From Acarospora socialis (lineage: Eukaryota > Ascomycota > Lecanoromycetes > Acarosporales > Acarosporaceae), in the NCBI GenBank assembly GCA_025617375.2, contig JAMYGW020000006.1, positions 377,001-441,000 of the forward strand: a stretch of 64,000 nucleotides of DNA. The letters run 5' to 3'. A program made the translations under genes and the position numbers. The notes under the pieces are model-generated. The model did not search any database, had not been told where the DNA came from, and saw only the letters and a list, made by a program, of their open reading frames with translations. Positions within the stretch are counted from its first letter, which is position 1, and every line of letters begins with the position of its first letter. This document shows positions 55,156-64,000 of the stretch, piece by piece.

Positions 55156-56346
55156 TCATTTCTCCTCTCTCAACCTTGCTAAAGCTGCCATCACACCTTC
55201 GCTCATCTGGCCGCCCTTTGGCGCTGACTCTGGGGCCCTCGTATTGAGACTCGCAGCTTGCTCGGTGTTCTGACTTATCGGTCTCTGCTCTTCTTCAGCC
55301 GCGGCAAGCAGCATAGCTTCTTCTTCATCTTCACCAGGCTCCCAGAGCGCAAGATCTTCGGCTAGCCTAGTCGGTGGCCTCTTCTCTGTATCGGGAATTG
55401 CGCCACTGCTGCTGGCTTCAAGGCCCGATGCCTGCCTCCTAGGTACCATACTGATTGGTATAGGTAAGACAGCATCTGGTCTTTCCAGCGCAGAGTTTTC
55501 CTGCTCTATCTCCATCCGGCTGTTCTCCCGCGATAGTCCCATTGTGCTACTTGCTCTCGCAAGACCGGCACTTTGTCTTCCAGCTTTTCGAACTCTAAAA
55601 GGTTCTCGCACAGTACTACACCACCTCTGCACCTTTTTCTCACCCCATCCTGCTATCAAGCCAATCTCTTCTGGCCTTGCGTTCACCGCTGCCCTCACGC
55701 TGCCAAAGCTAGATACCAAGCCAACTGCGTCGGTCTTGTTAATACTTCTTGGCACGGTGATGAATTCGACGAGTTTGTCCGAGTATGATGTCGCTTGATG
55801 CGCCCTGATAGAAGTGGGAGAGGCATGCTCGTACGATTTGAAGAGCTCAAGATAGCGGCCAGCCTCGGGCGCGGACCAACAGAGAATTAACGTAAGGTTG
55901 TTGACCAAGGAAGTCTTCGAAAGCTCTTTCAGTGACTCTTCATGATTCTGTATGTCCACCATAGTAAGTAAGACTCTGAGGTTGTACTTTCCACCCAGAG
56001 CCCGAATGCGCGAGTATATGTATTCGGGATGTAGACGATGGTACTTGAGGCTTAAGAAGAGGGCACAGGTGGTATTACCCAGGACGTAGTCGGAGGGTAT
56101 GTCGGAATACTCCCATGGCAAGGATCGGATGTTGTTCAGGATTGGGTTGCCCTTCTGCCGGGGAGAGACGAGAATTGAAGAAGGCGCTGTGCGATTAGGG
56201 AGAGCTTGGGGCTTCGGCTGCACCACTTTCGGAGCATTCGTCGTAGAGAGATTGCCACTTGCAGGGACTGGCTTGGACGTATACGACTTTTGAGCTGCAT
56301 CGAATGCTGCAGCAAAGTCTGCGTCATCTCCGAACTCATCGTCCAT
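55156..56346 (-). CDS. RAD10: RAD10/ERCC1 nucleotide-excision-repair subunit
   Basis: Rad10 pairs with Rad1 (XPF) as a structure-specific endonuclease that cuts 5' of DNA damage and trims recombination flaps. The intronless frame from ATG 56346 encodes 396 residues. The central domain spans about 58-185 (ILVSPRQKGNPILNNIRSLP, DYVLGNTTCALFLSLKYHRL, HPEYIYSRIRALG), which is the catalytically dead nuclease fold that binds DNA. The helix-hairpin-helix pair is at about 200-250 (PRSINKTDAVGLVSSFGSVR, IAGWGEKKVQRW) and mediates Rad1 binding. A disordered acidic tail of about 140 residues follows, as in many filamentous fungi. It is divergent from MED19. Confidence 0.95.
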   Translation of the reverse strand: MDDEFGDDADFAAAFDAAQKSYTSKPVPASGNLSTTNAPKVVQPKPQALPNRTAPSSILVSPRQKGNPILNNIRSLPWEYSDIPSDYVLGNTTCALFLSLKYHRLHPEYIYSRIRALGGKYNLRVLLTMVDIQNHEESLKELSKTSLVNNLTLILCWSAPEAGRYLELFKSYEHASPTSIRAHQATSYSDKLVEFITVPRSINKTDAVGLVSSFGSVRAAVNARPEEIGLIAGWGEKKVQRWCSTVREPFRVRKAGRQSAGLARASSTMGLSRENSRMEIEQENSALERPDAVLPIPISMVPRRQASGLEASSSGAIPDTEKRPPTRLAEDLALWEPGEDEEEAMLLAAAEEEQRPISQNTEQAASLNTRAPESAPKGGQMSEGVMAALARLREEK

Positions 56347-56684
56347 TACAGAAAATCCAACGGTCAGCTCGCTAACTTACCAGTATTGGTGTGGCGTGGT
56401 GGAGTCTCCGCTGTCATTGGTGAAACAAGGCTGTGTTGGTTGTGGCTGGCATCGCTTATGTAACCTATTGTGCCCGTTTTGACCTTGTTTCGTCAAGTTC
56501 GTTCGAAGTGATCGTTCAGGTCTTGACTTACAATCCACCACTCACCGAAGTTGACCTCACACTGGGAGATCGAAAGTAGAACAATCCTGCATAAGGTGAC
56601 CGTCGATGATTCTAGCTTTGGCTTTGCGCTCGGTGGCCCCGGCAGCTGCCCTCACCGCTTCCGCTGTCATCATCCACTTTCACC
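56347..56684. promoter_or_regulatory. Divergent RAD10-MED19 promoter
   Basis: Only 338 bp separate the two start codons, so the genes probably share a bidirectional promoter. No specific site was assigned. Confidence 0.5.
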
Positions 56685-57745
56685 ATGGCGCTGGACGGCT
56701 CGTCAAGCGGGGAGCGGTCGGCGCAGGAAGATGAGGAAATGAAAGATGTTACAGAGACGAGGAATGATGAATGGTTACCCCTCTATTTGCTTTGCAGATC
56801 TGGTGAGGTTCCTCACTCTACCACTCTGTCGAGCTTGACCGTCTTCTGCTCCACCTCAGTGAAAGGCGGTTTGTTGACAGGGAGCCATGGGTAGTTCATC
56901 CCCTGTCACAACCACATCCTACGCAGAACCTGATCTCTCTCTACGGTCTGGATCCTTTGGCTGCGACGGTGGCTCGGACTGATCCGGTGACGGGAGAGAA
57001 GATCAACAAGATGAGAAAGTCATACGAAGGGAAGATCAAGAGTTTTGGTTTAGCGGGGCGAAACAAGGCTGTCAAGCATGAGTCTGGCAAATCAGCTGGG
57101 CTGATGGAGCTTGTGCAGTGGCCAGACGAGGAGTGGCACAACCAGAAGGTTGTAGGCAAAGAGGTTGAGAAGGGTCTGGGAGATGCCTTGCTGGCCAAGT
57201 TGGATCGCGCGATGAAGATGGAGCCGGGACCAGTACCCAACAACGAGATTTGGGAAGATCTTCTTGGCCATGAGAAAACCAAGCAGATACCGGCGCCGGC
57301 TGATGTGCCCGCAAAGAAGTCAATGCCCATTCCCACCAACACTGTAAGGCCAAACCTTCAAAGCAATGCTGCCACTACTGTGGCGACCCCGTCAGCGGAG
57401 GTAGCCCGTCCGAAACGCAGCGGAAAGAAGAGGCGGTATGATGAGCATAGCTTCGAGGGTTATGGGGAAGGGTACGTCGATGATGACGGAGATCCGGGTG
57501 GAGCAGGCTACTCATCTGGAGATGGAGAGGGTAGCAGGAGAGGAGGCTCTTCTAAGAAGAAACGGAAAATGGTTGGTTACAGCGTCCCTGTGCATTTCGC
57601 AATTGGTGCTTCAGCTCTGTCGCTTACTACATTGAGCGAACAGGATTATAGCACCACACGACCTCCAGGCTTTGGCGAGAGAGGCGGTAGCTATGGTGTT
57701 GGTATGGTAGGTGTCGGTAGTGGCATAGAGGCCTACGGGCGATAA
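56685..57745 (+). CDS. MED19: Mediator subunit 19 (Rox3)
   Basis: Med19 is part of the Mediator head/middle interface and links activators to RNA polymerase II. The model has exon 1 at 56685-56773, a 107-bp intron (GTTACC donor, GACAG acceptor) and exon 2 at 56881-57745 (317 residues). The Rox3 core is clear in exon 2: HPTQNLISLYGLDPLAATVA, RTDPVTGEKINKMRKSYEG, GLAGRNKAVKHE, MELVQWPDEEWHNQKVVGKE and NNEIWEDLLGHEKTKQ. A basic nuclear-type patch (PKRSGKKRRYDE) and a Gly-rich end with KKKRKM follow. The donor in exon 1 was chosen because it keeps phase; another arrangement with a very small exon is possible, so the N-terminal 30 residues are less sure than the rest. Confidence 0.88.
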
Positions 57746-58381
57746 CGATACTGGTCGCTTGCTCGAGAGCCGCTTGATTGCAGGCTTTGGCAAGCAGCAG
57801 TGTCGTACCTCACCAGCGAATTCTACTTCCCACGTTGGGAGGTCTACGGTTATGATGACGACGGCTTTTTCTAAGTTCATATTCTGGGCTTGGTATGTTT
57901 GCTTGTACAGCGTGCGTTTAAAGACTTGGGTATACCCGTATCTCGCAATGGTCCTGCGCTTCGGGAATCAAAAAGGGGCGTTCTGGTGTGAAGGATCAGG
58001 TGCTTGGGCGTTCTATGTACTCCAGTGTTTCAGGCATGCTGATGGTTACAGTTGGCCTTGGTGCCATAGCCAAAGTACTGGCAGATGGCTACCATCAAAA
58101 CTACAAAAAGTGGTTTATAAGTTGACCGCGGCATCACTTGACTAGATAGCTTCTTCAAGACGTCGAGTCGTACAGCCCAGTCTATATAAGGAGATTCTAA
58201 CTGTATCCCTTGCCTGGAACAGAAGCTGTGGCCTGGGCCATAGTGCGGGGCGCTGTCAGCAAGCCCCGCTCAAGGAAATATCCACATGAAAACCTGTCGA
58301 ACTCAGTTTCGATGGACTTAAAAGACCTCTAGCACTGCCTATGGTTATCTAGCGACACACCAGACCTGTCAATAGCCCTAC
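57746..58381. other. Intergenic region
   Basis: A plus-strand frame at 57759-58145 lacks ATG and domain and is likely MED19 3' sequence. The right part is the promoter of the dehalogenase gene. Confidence 0.5.
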
Positions 58382-59158
58382 ATGACGAGCTCCATGCCTA
58401 CAAGATCCCTGACCTCCTTCAAACTCCTTTCCTTCGACATCTACGCCACGCTAATCGACTGGAGAACCGGCATCGCAACCGCGCTCAAGCCCCTCACGTC
58501 CCGCCTGTCTGCATCCAGCCCCCTCAAAACCGACCGGTCAGCATTACTGAGAGCATTTCACGACATCGAAGAAGTTCTCCAGCGGCAAAGCCCCACCTTA
58601 CTCTACTCGGACATCCTCGCACAATCCTATACCGGCTTAGGCCACGCACAAGGCATTCAGTTCGACGACGACAATGAAGCCAATACCTTCGCCGCCAGTA
58701 TCGGCTCCTGGCCCGCCTTCCCGGACACCGTAGCCGCCATGCAGACGCTAGGGAAACATTACAAACTGGTGCCTCTGTCCAACGTCGACCGAGATAGCTT
58801 CTCGAAGACGCTGGCGGAACCGCTGAAAGGCGTCAAGTTCGATGCCATCTACACCGCGCAGGACATCGGATTGTATAAGCCGGATGTGAGGAACTTCGAG
58901 TACCTACTCCGGCGGGCGGAGGAGGATTTCGGGGTGCGGAAGGAAGAGGTGTTGCATGTGGCGCAGGCGCTGAAGATTGATATTGTGCCGTGCAAGGGGA
59001 TTGGGTTGTCGAGTTGTTGGATCTCGAGGGGTGAGGAGGAGCCAAGTGGGGAATTGGCGGAGAGGGTTAGTTACGGGTGGATGTTTCCCGATTTGAGGAC
59101 GATGGCGGAAGAGGTTGAGAGAGAGTTTGAGGACAAGGGCACGGGTGGGTCTAGGTAG
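58382..59158 (+). CDS. Haloacid dehalogenase, type II (HAD hydrolase)
   Basis: The protein is a member of the L-2-haloacid dehalogenase branch of HAD hydrolases. The single-exon frame from ATG 58382 encodes 258 residues. The nucleophile motif is FDIYATLIDW (Asp19; Tyr and Thr as in DxYxTL). The second motif is LVPLSNVDRDS, and the lysine is in DIGLYKPDVRNFEYLL. The fourth region is LHVAQALKIDIVPCKGIGL with the acidic residue in KID, followed by CWISRG. It is the normal family length. Many fungal members act on unknown organic acids or phosphates, so true dehalogenation is not implied. Confidence 0.93.
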   Translation: MTSSMPTRSLTSFKLLSFDIYATLIDWRTGIATALKPLTSRLSASSPLKTDRSALLRAFHDIEEVLQRQSPTLLYSDILAQSYTGLGHAQGIQFDDDNEANTFAASIGSWPAFPDTVAAMQTLGKHYKLVPLSNVDRDSFSKTLAEPLKGVKFDAIYTAQDIGLYKPDVRNFEYLLRRAEEDFGVRKEEVLHVAQALKIDIVPCKGIGLSSCWISRGEEEPSGELAERVSYGWMFPDLRTMAEEVEREFEDKGTGGSR

Positions 59159-59577
59159 TGACCGCTGGACTCTGCTCTCCTTGCTTAATAAATCGCACAT
59201 TCTCATCATCCGTGGCATACCTATGCACGGCCATCGAGAAACTGGGATATACACGTAGTAATCAGAGCGCCTTATGTATAAGCTAAGATGCCCTACTGAA
59301 GCGCCCTATACCTGTACGACTCGCAAACCCAGCACGAGTGTCCCTCGTAAAGGTAAGTTCTCTTTCTTCTCGGCTGCATTGAAGCTTAGTTGTAGAAGTC
59401 ATCTCAAGACTTGAAGATGCACAAACGGTAGATGCTTAAACGGCGCCAATAGCTGTGAACAGTCAAGCGAAACTCCCAGCGAGTGCGGGGCTTGGCGTCG
59501 CTAATTCTAGGCCCCCGAATCCCTCCTACAGCAACGTCGTTCCGACACGATACGAGCAGCTTTGTCAATTCGCAGCA
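59159..59577. other. Intergenic region and leader of the DUF4202 gene
   Basis: The frame of the next gene is open back to 59455 but without ATG. No separate gene is seen. Confidence 0.5.
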
Positions 59578-60159
59578 ATGGCCGCAGATTTATCAAAGGC
59601 GCTTCGTCTCATCGACGAAGCCCACGCGCAAGATCCACGGATCATTGAGAGCAACGGGGCGAAACTACCGTACGAACTCCATTACGCCAAGAAAATGAGC
59701 AATTACCTCGAAAAGCGCGCCCCATCCGCTCCAGACAACCTGCGTCTAGCCATCCGTGCCCAGCATTTCAGACGATGGGAAGTTCCACGCGACGCATACC
59801 CCATGAACAAGCAGGGCTATCACGCCTGGCGCACCTTTCTCAAGAAGCGCCAGGCTGAGCAGGCCGAGCAGATCTGCCTTGAGTGTGGATATTCGGAGGA
59901 GGATGTGCACAGCATTGGGGCGATGATACGGAAGGAGAACCTGAAAAAAGACGAGCAGACGCAGATCTTGGAGGATGTGGCTTGTTTGGTGTTTTTGGAT
60001 GATCAGTTTGAGGAGTTTGAGAAGGAGCATGATGAGGACAAGATCGTGTCCATATTGAGGAAGACTTGGGGGAAGATGTCGGACAAGGGGCATGAGCTCG
60101 CTTTGGGGATATCGATGTCCGATCGTGCCAAGGGACTGGTCCAGAAAGCGCTTTCGTGA
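59578..60159 (+). CDS. DUF4202 (glutamyl-tRNA-synthetase-like) protein
   Basis: The frame from ATG 59578 encodes 193 residues and has no intron. It starts MAADLSKALRLIDEAHAQDP and continues with HYAKKMSNYLEKRAPSAPDN, LRLAIRAQHFRRWEVPRDAY and GYHAWRTFLKKRQAE, all hallmarks of DUF4202, a helical His-rich fold also found in bacteria. The HD-like histidines (LHYAKKM, AQHFRRW) suggest a metal site, but no activity is established. The acidic second half (FLDDQFEEFEKEHDEDK) is conserved too. Length is normal for the family, which supports this start over the open frame further upstream. Confidence 0.87.
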   Translation: MAADLSKALRLIDEAHAQDPRIIESNGAKLPYELHYAKKMSNYLEKRAPSAPDNLRLAIRAQHFRRWEVPRDAYPMNKQGYHAWRTFLKKRQAEQAEQICLECGYSEEDVHSIGAMIRKENLKKDEQTQILEDVACLVFLDDQFEEFEKEHDEDKIVSILRKTWGKMSDKGHELALGISMSDRAKGLVQKALS

Positions 60160-60224
60160 TGCGTCAAGGACGGCCCGTTCCTCCAAAGCTGCGGACGTCT
60201 GACGGTGCTTTTTACCAATACAGA

Positions 60225-60548
60225 TCACCCTTCACGATCACTGGTGTCAATGGACCTTGGCGCATTCTCTTCCTCATATCGGAAGAACTTGTGATAGATT
60301 GGGCATGTATGCTTCTTAGCTGAGGCGATCGCTGCTGGATTGGGATATTCTGATCTTTTTATATCAGGACGAAGAGACGCATGCTTTCTAAGGAGACCCA
60401 CACCTATCACTGTCCTTAGATCCACAGGTACATCAACATACTGCGGCATAAATGATAAAAACTTACAGCTTGGCGATGCACCACCTGGACTTTGCCCATG
60501 AAAAGTCGCGTCGCGGTGGAGCTGTCTCGAGAGAATTAGGGTTTCCAT
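60225..60548 (-). CDS. Uncertain small ORF, convergent to DUF4202 gene
   Basis: ATG 60548 opens a 107-codon frame whose second half looks protein-like (YVDVPVDLRTVIGVGLLRKH, CPIYHKFFRYEEENAP). A donor-like TGTAAGT lies inside. No domain is recognised, and no upstream exon was found. Confidence 0.3.
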   Translation of the reverse strand: METLILSRQLHRDATFHGQSPGGASPSCKFLSFMPQYVDVPVDLRTVIGVGLLRKHASLRPDIKRSEYPNPAAIASAKKHTCPIYHKFFRYEEENAPRSIDTSDREG

Positions 60549-61292
60549 CGGCAAAGTTCCTCTGCTTGAGACTGATTTGGTACGGAAGTGGACTGGAGGT
60601 GCTTGAGGGGCATCGGTCTATCTCCATATCTCCACTTGCTTCATTCCCTCATTTCGCCTCTGTTCCAGGGCAGTCTTTCACTACTTCTGGTCGAGAGAGA
60701 TCGAGAATAATCACCTGTGATAGTGCCGACATTGAGTCGGTAAGTTCTCGATCTCTTGGCTCCGTGCCCGATCGATTACCAACAGCCATACAAGTCAACA
60801 CAAGGTCATGACAGTAATCTTTCTCCGTTTTGAAATGTTACTTATCGTCTCAAAACCGTGTTTGGATATGAAATCATTTTACAGAAGATCAGATAAGATG
60901 GTCATGCAAGATAATCGCGACGGTTGTACCTGTCATGTGCATCTTCAAGTTGGATTACAATCCGCTCGTTTCTGATTGGCTCTGCTACAAGTCACTCACA
61001 GCAGCACCTAACAATATCAGCATCATGAATATCAACGTTGCCGCGAATCCTCCGTTTGATGCAGGACTTTCGTACATCTATAACATCCGGCTGTCTTCAG
61101 ATTCGGTCGACGCGCCGTGTCGAAAAATACGACTTGTGCAACCCATTCCCAAGGTTTATTTCTGCACATGAGCATCTGCGCATTGAATGTCAACTTTCCC
61201 AAGACTTTCAAGATCACTTTAAGGACCTTTGACACCTCCTATCCTTATCATCACTCTCTCGGTGTAGCTCCACTATCCTCCTATACGCCAAA
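60549..61292. other. Intergenic region, CCC1-like gene promoter side
   Basis: Open frames here are short, overlap on both strands and match nothing. The last 100 bp lead into the transporter ATG. Confidence 0.5.
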
Positions 61293-62379
61293 ATGTCCTT
61301 CGTCTTCCTAAAGCATCTCTTCTATCCTTCCACCTCGCCGCTCTGGACGTCGAGAAGAGAACTCCCTGCAGCAATCAACCCTCCCCCGGTTCCGGGTCAT
61401 GGTAGGTCTACTCCAATGCAGATTCCTTCACAAGGACGAGGTATTACTGGCAGCCAAGCTGAACTCCCAAAACAGAAACCTCACATGCGCCAGAACCGGT
61501 AGATGTCACAACTAGCGAGAAGACCGACAGCGACGTTGATCTTGAAGCTCAGCAATGTGACGACTGCCGGCCACCAGGAGAGAAACCGAGCAAAACCCGA
61601 CGATGCAGCATCGACGCGCGCATGATCTCAGACGCCATCCTCGGCCTCTCAGACGGTCTCACCGTACCCTTTGCCCTGACAGCAGGCCTCTCTTCCCTCG
61701 GCGATACGCGCCTGGTCGTCCTCGGCGGTCTCGCAGAACTCATTGCCGGCGCCATCTCAATGGGTCTAGGTGGCTACATAGGCACCAAGAGTGAAGAGTA
61801 CCTCTTCCTTCCTCCAAACATTTACTCAAGCAACGAAGCAATCAGCTAACCCATTTCTTCATCGACAGCGAAGCGTACCGCGTCACCATCCAAAAAACCC
61901 GCACCTTAATCCGCACCTCCCCTTGCCAAACGCACTCGCTCGTGCACTCCATCTTCAAGCCGTACGGGCTCCCCACCAGCACCATCTCGACCGTCTCCAA
62001 AACCCTCCACGACTCGCCAACCGCCCTCCTCGATTTCCTGATGTGTTTCCATCACCAACTACCCCCGCCGGCCTCCAACCGTGCCCTCGTCTCCGGCGTT
62101 ACCATTGCCATAGGCTATTTTGTCGGCGGCTTTGTGCCGCTGCTGCCGTACTTCTGCGTCAAGCGCAGCGAGGTCCTGCTCGCCCTGTGGATCAGTATCG
62201 GCGTCATGGTCGTGGCGCTGTTTGTGTTTGGGTGGGTCAAGACGGGAGTAGTGAGGGGGTGGAGGGGACGGGAGAACGTGTGGCTTTGCGTCAAGGGCGC
62301 GCTGCAGATGGTTGTTGTGGGTGGGGTCGCGGCTGGGGCGGCGGTGGGGTTGGTGAGAGCCATCAATCATGGGGGATAA
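61293..62379 (+). CDS. CCC1: CCC1/VIT-type vacuolar iron and manganese transporter
   Basis: Ccc1 proteins move Fe2+ or Mn2+ from cytosol into the vacuole. Exons are 61293-61401, 61476-61797 and 61869-62379 (313 residues); introns are 74 and 71 bp. The first membrane segment carries the family motif RMISDAILGLSDGLTVPFAL, followed by LAELIAGAISMGLGGYIGTK and, across intron 2, SEDEAYRV. The middle includes LLDFLMCFHHQLPPP. Further helices follow: SGVTIAIGYFVGGFVPLLPY, VLLALWISIGVMVVALFVFG and MVVVGGVAAGAAVGLVRAI. The N terminus has a CDDCRPPG segment. Five helices, as usual. Regulation by iron is known in yeast relatives but no site is assigned here. Confidence 0.94.
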
Positions 62380-62629
62380 ACGTTCTTGTCTCGAAAGCGC
62401 GGTCTTGAGAATGAATATAAACTTAACGATACACCTATGAAGTATGATCTTGCATTGGCTCTCATTGCATCTTTCTACTCTCGATTACCGAGCTGTAATA
62501 CTGTCCACAACAGAGCGCATTTCGAGTAGAGTCCGAGTCGAATTAGCTATTGATGACAATTTTCCCCTCTACTTCCCTACCCATCGACCCCCCCTTTCCC
62601 AAATCGCCCCGCATCCAACCCAACCCGAC

Positions 62630-62881
62630 CTACGCGCCCCCCTCCCGCTTCGCATACTCATCCTCCATCCGCTCCTCATACAACCGATCCCTCTCCCCCT
62701 GCTCCTTCCCACCCTGATCCGGACTCATCCCCGCGCCGCTCCACATCCCTTTCTCCGAATCAACCGCGCTGTTGACTCTGTCATCGCCGAGTCGAGAAGC
62801 CTCAATGCGCTGGGTTGAGGCTTCGTCTTGTTTTCGATCTTGGTCCGTACTGGTGGTAGTGGTGGGGAAGTGGTTCGGCAT
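62630..62881 (-). CDS. Small hydrophilic conserved-looking protein
   Basis: ATG 62881 opens an 83-residue frame without intron. The N terminus is Thr/Ser/Gln-rich. The rest is strongly charged and structured-looking (IEASRLGDDRVNSAVDSEKG, GMSPDQGGKEQGERDRLYEE, then RMEDEYAKREGGA). This pattern recurs in short ascomycete proteins without known function, by my recollection. No signal peptide or membrane segment. It is convergent with the CCC1-like gene (250 bp apart). Confidence 0.65.
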   Translation of the reverse strand: MPNHFPTTTTSTDQDRKQDEASTQRIEASRLGDDRVNSAVDSEKGMWSGAGMSPDQGGKEQGERDRLYEERMEDEYAKREGGA

Positions 62882-63889
62882 TTTGATGGTTTGGTGATGG
62901 ATTTTGGCGTTTAGGTGATTGGTTGGGGTGGTTGAGGTGAGTGTTGCTGGGCTGGGTTTGGTTTGCAGGTCCAGACGTTTGTGAAGCGCGATTGAGAAGA
63001 AGATAGAACGTTATGTCTCAGATAAGACTTTTGGTTGGGTTGCAGTCGCGTTGATGTGCCGTAGGTGGTACGAGATCAATTGAGGATCATTGAAAGCAAT
63101 TCAGGGTCCAGGTGGGGTTTGTCACTTGTACGGGGATTCTTAAACGTTTGATGTGGAATTTTTTGACGTATGAATGACGTAATTAGCAGAGCCTCATCGC
63201 GTACGTCGCGGTAGTAAGCAGCTGAAAGAAATGATGACTAAATCATATGGCACAACTTAATATGCTGATGCATACCCTTAATAATCAGATTAAGTGGGGT
63301 GTCACGAAGTCCTACTGTGACGGATTATTGGAACTCATACGCATCGCTCATATTCCAAGAAATGGTCTCGTTGTATTGAGATCTGTATACCGTAGCTATA
63401 TAGTATGGTCATGATTTTCAAGGAGTGAGCGCTTACATTGTGCCTGTACATCGTGATCTTGATGCGAGGAAAAGACGACGATGGAAGGCGGCTGCCTGGG
63501 ATGGCAGGTTGCAGCGTTCATGATTAGAGGTAGCACTAGCCGTAAGGCTGGTTATGGAAGCCGATGAGGCCGAAGGGGAGAAGATGGTGTATGTACGAAA
63601 GAGGATAAGGGAGGATAAGGGTGTAGGAGACATCTTCGACATGGGAGAACTCTGATCTTCAAATCCCAACTTCAGCCGTTATGTAACGCAACTTCGACTG
63701 ACGCACAAAAGCGTCCGATTGCATGCTGCGCAGAAGAGGGCTCAACAGAAATCATCTAGGGGCTGGCTGTCTATAACTCTATCAATCCAACCAAGAGTCG
63801 TACCATCTCATGCCAGGAGCACAGCACTTCTAGTAACTGACCGGTCACCAAAGCGGAGTAGGCCAGGAGGAAAGATTCAAGTCAGTCGA
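62882..63889. other. Intergenic region
   Basis: The left part is the promoter of the small hydrophilic gene. Frames at 63433-63669 and 63719-63952 start without ATG. No gene is supported. Confidence 0.5.
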
Positions 63890-64000
63890 CTAGTCGACAT
63901 CTTCTTCAACCCTGTCCTCAAGACCCTCCCAAGTGCCGTTAACAGACATTGACTCCACGCCATCGAGCAGCTCTATTGACGCCGGTCCCGGCGCTTTCTT
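63890..64000 (-). CDS. Likely 3' end of a gene entering from the right edge
   Basis: Reading the minus strand from 64000, a frame is open for 36 codons to the stop at 63890. Composition is that of a normal acidic C terminus (IELLDGVESMSVNGTWEGLE then DRVEEDVD). The gene itself lies outside the window, so no function can be given. Confidence 0.45.
   Translation of the reverse strand, partial: KKAPGPASIELLDGVESMSVNGTWEGLEDRVEEDVD

Noticed and set aside
1-64000. LTR retroelements, other virus-like elements, rRNA, CRISPR arrays
   Set aside because: Read through for reverse transcriptase, integrase, long direct terminal repeats, rRNA cores and spaced repeats; none was convincing.

Overview
The window is nuclear DNA of a filamentous ascomycete (Pezizomycotina, most likely Dothideomycetes; the class is inference). 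The evidence is small GT-AG spliceosomal introns, mostly 51-75 bp, intronless or few-exon housekeeping genes, and fungal-only families: a Zn2Cys6 regulator, a Rox3-type Med19, a bZIP factor, a Dap1-like cytochrome-b5-fold protein and a PigL_N/ULD-type protein. There are about 22 well supported protein-coding genes plus a set of small, uncertain ones. I saw no convincing rRNA or tRNA gene, no CRISPR array and no virus-like or LTR element.

Layout. At 1-3.9 kb a FAD-dependent oxidoreductase (cut by the left edge) is followed by a secreted type I phosphodiesterase-like gene. From 3.9 to 12.3 kb the DNA is gene-poor; it holds a 478-bp MITE with about 78-bp inverted ends and several old, diverged duplications. 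From 12.3 to 21.6 kb come an F-box/2EXR-like protein, a CIA30 complex I assembly factor, a disordered conserved protein, a secreted agmatinase-like enzyme with many odd introns, and DAP1. From 22.4 to 28 kb come small unknown genes, NOP4 (60S ribosome biogenesis) and a bZIP regulator. From 28 to 37.6 kb is a second gene-poor block with a microsatellite island and GTAC-rich patches.

From 37.6 to 39.9 kb is the most striking gene: a five-exon protein that joins a fungal PigL_N-like N terminus, a ubiquitin-like domain and a Cys4 knuckle to a C-terminal acyl-carrier-protein-like domain with an intact phosphopantetheine serine. No polyketide synthase lies near it. Hairpin and tandem repeats fill the 2.2 kb upstream of it.

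From 42 kb to the right edge the window is gene-dense: casein kinase 2 beta, a Zn2Cys6 regulator next to a Baeyer-Villiger-type flavin monooxygenase, a JmjC dioxygenase, a DUF6699-like protein, an aldo/keto reductase, RAD10/ERCC1 divergent from MED19, a type II haloacid dehalogenase, a DUF4202 protein, a CCC1-type vacuolar iron/manganese transporter, a small hydrophilic protein, and the likely 3' end of one more gene at the right edge.

Most genes are unrelated housekeeping or metabolic units. The only pair that suggests shared work is the regulator plus monooxygenase at 44.2-49.0 kb. Exon joins were worked out by eye from reading frame, splice signals and family conservation; no RNA evidence was available.
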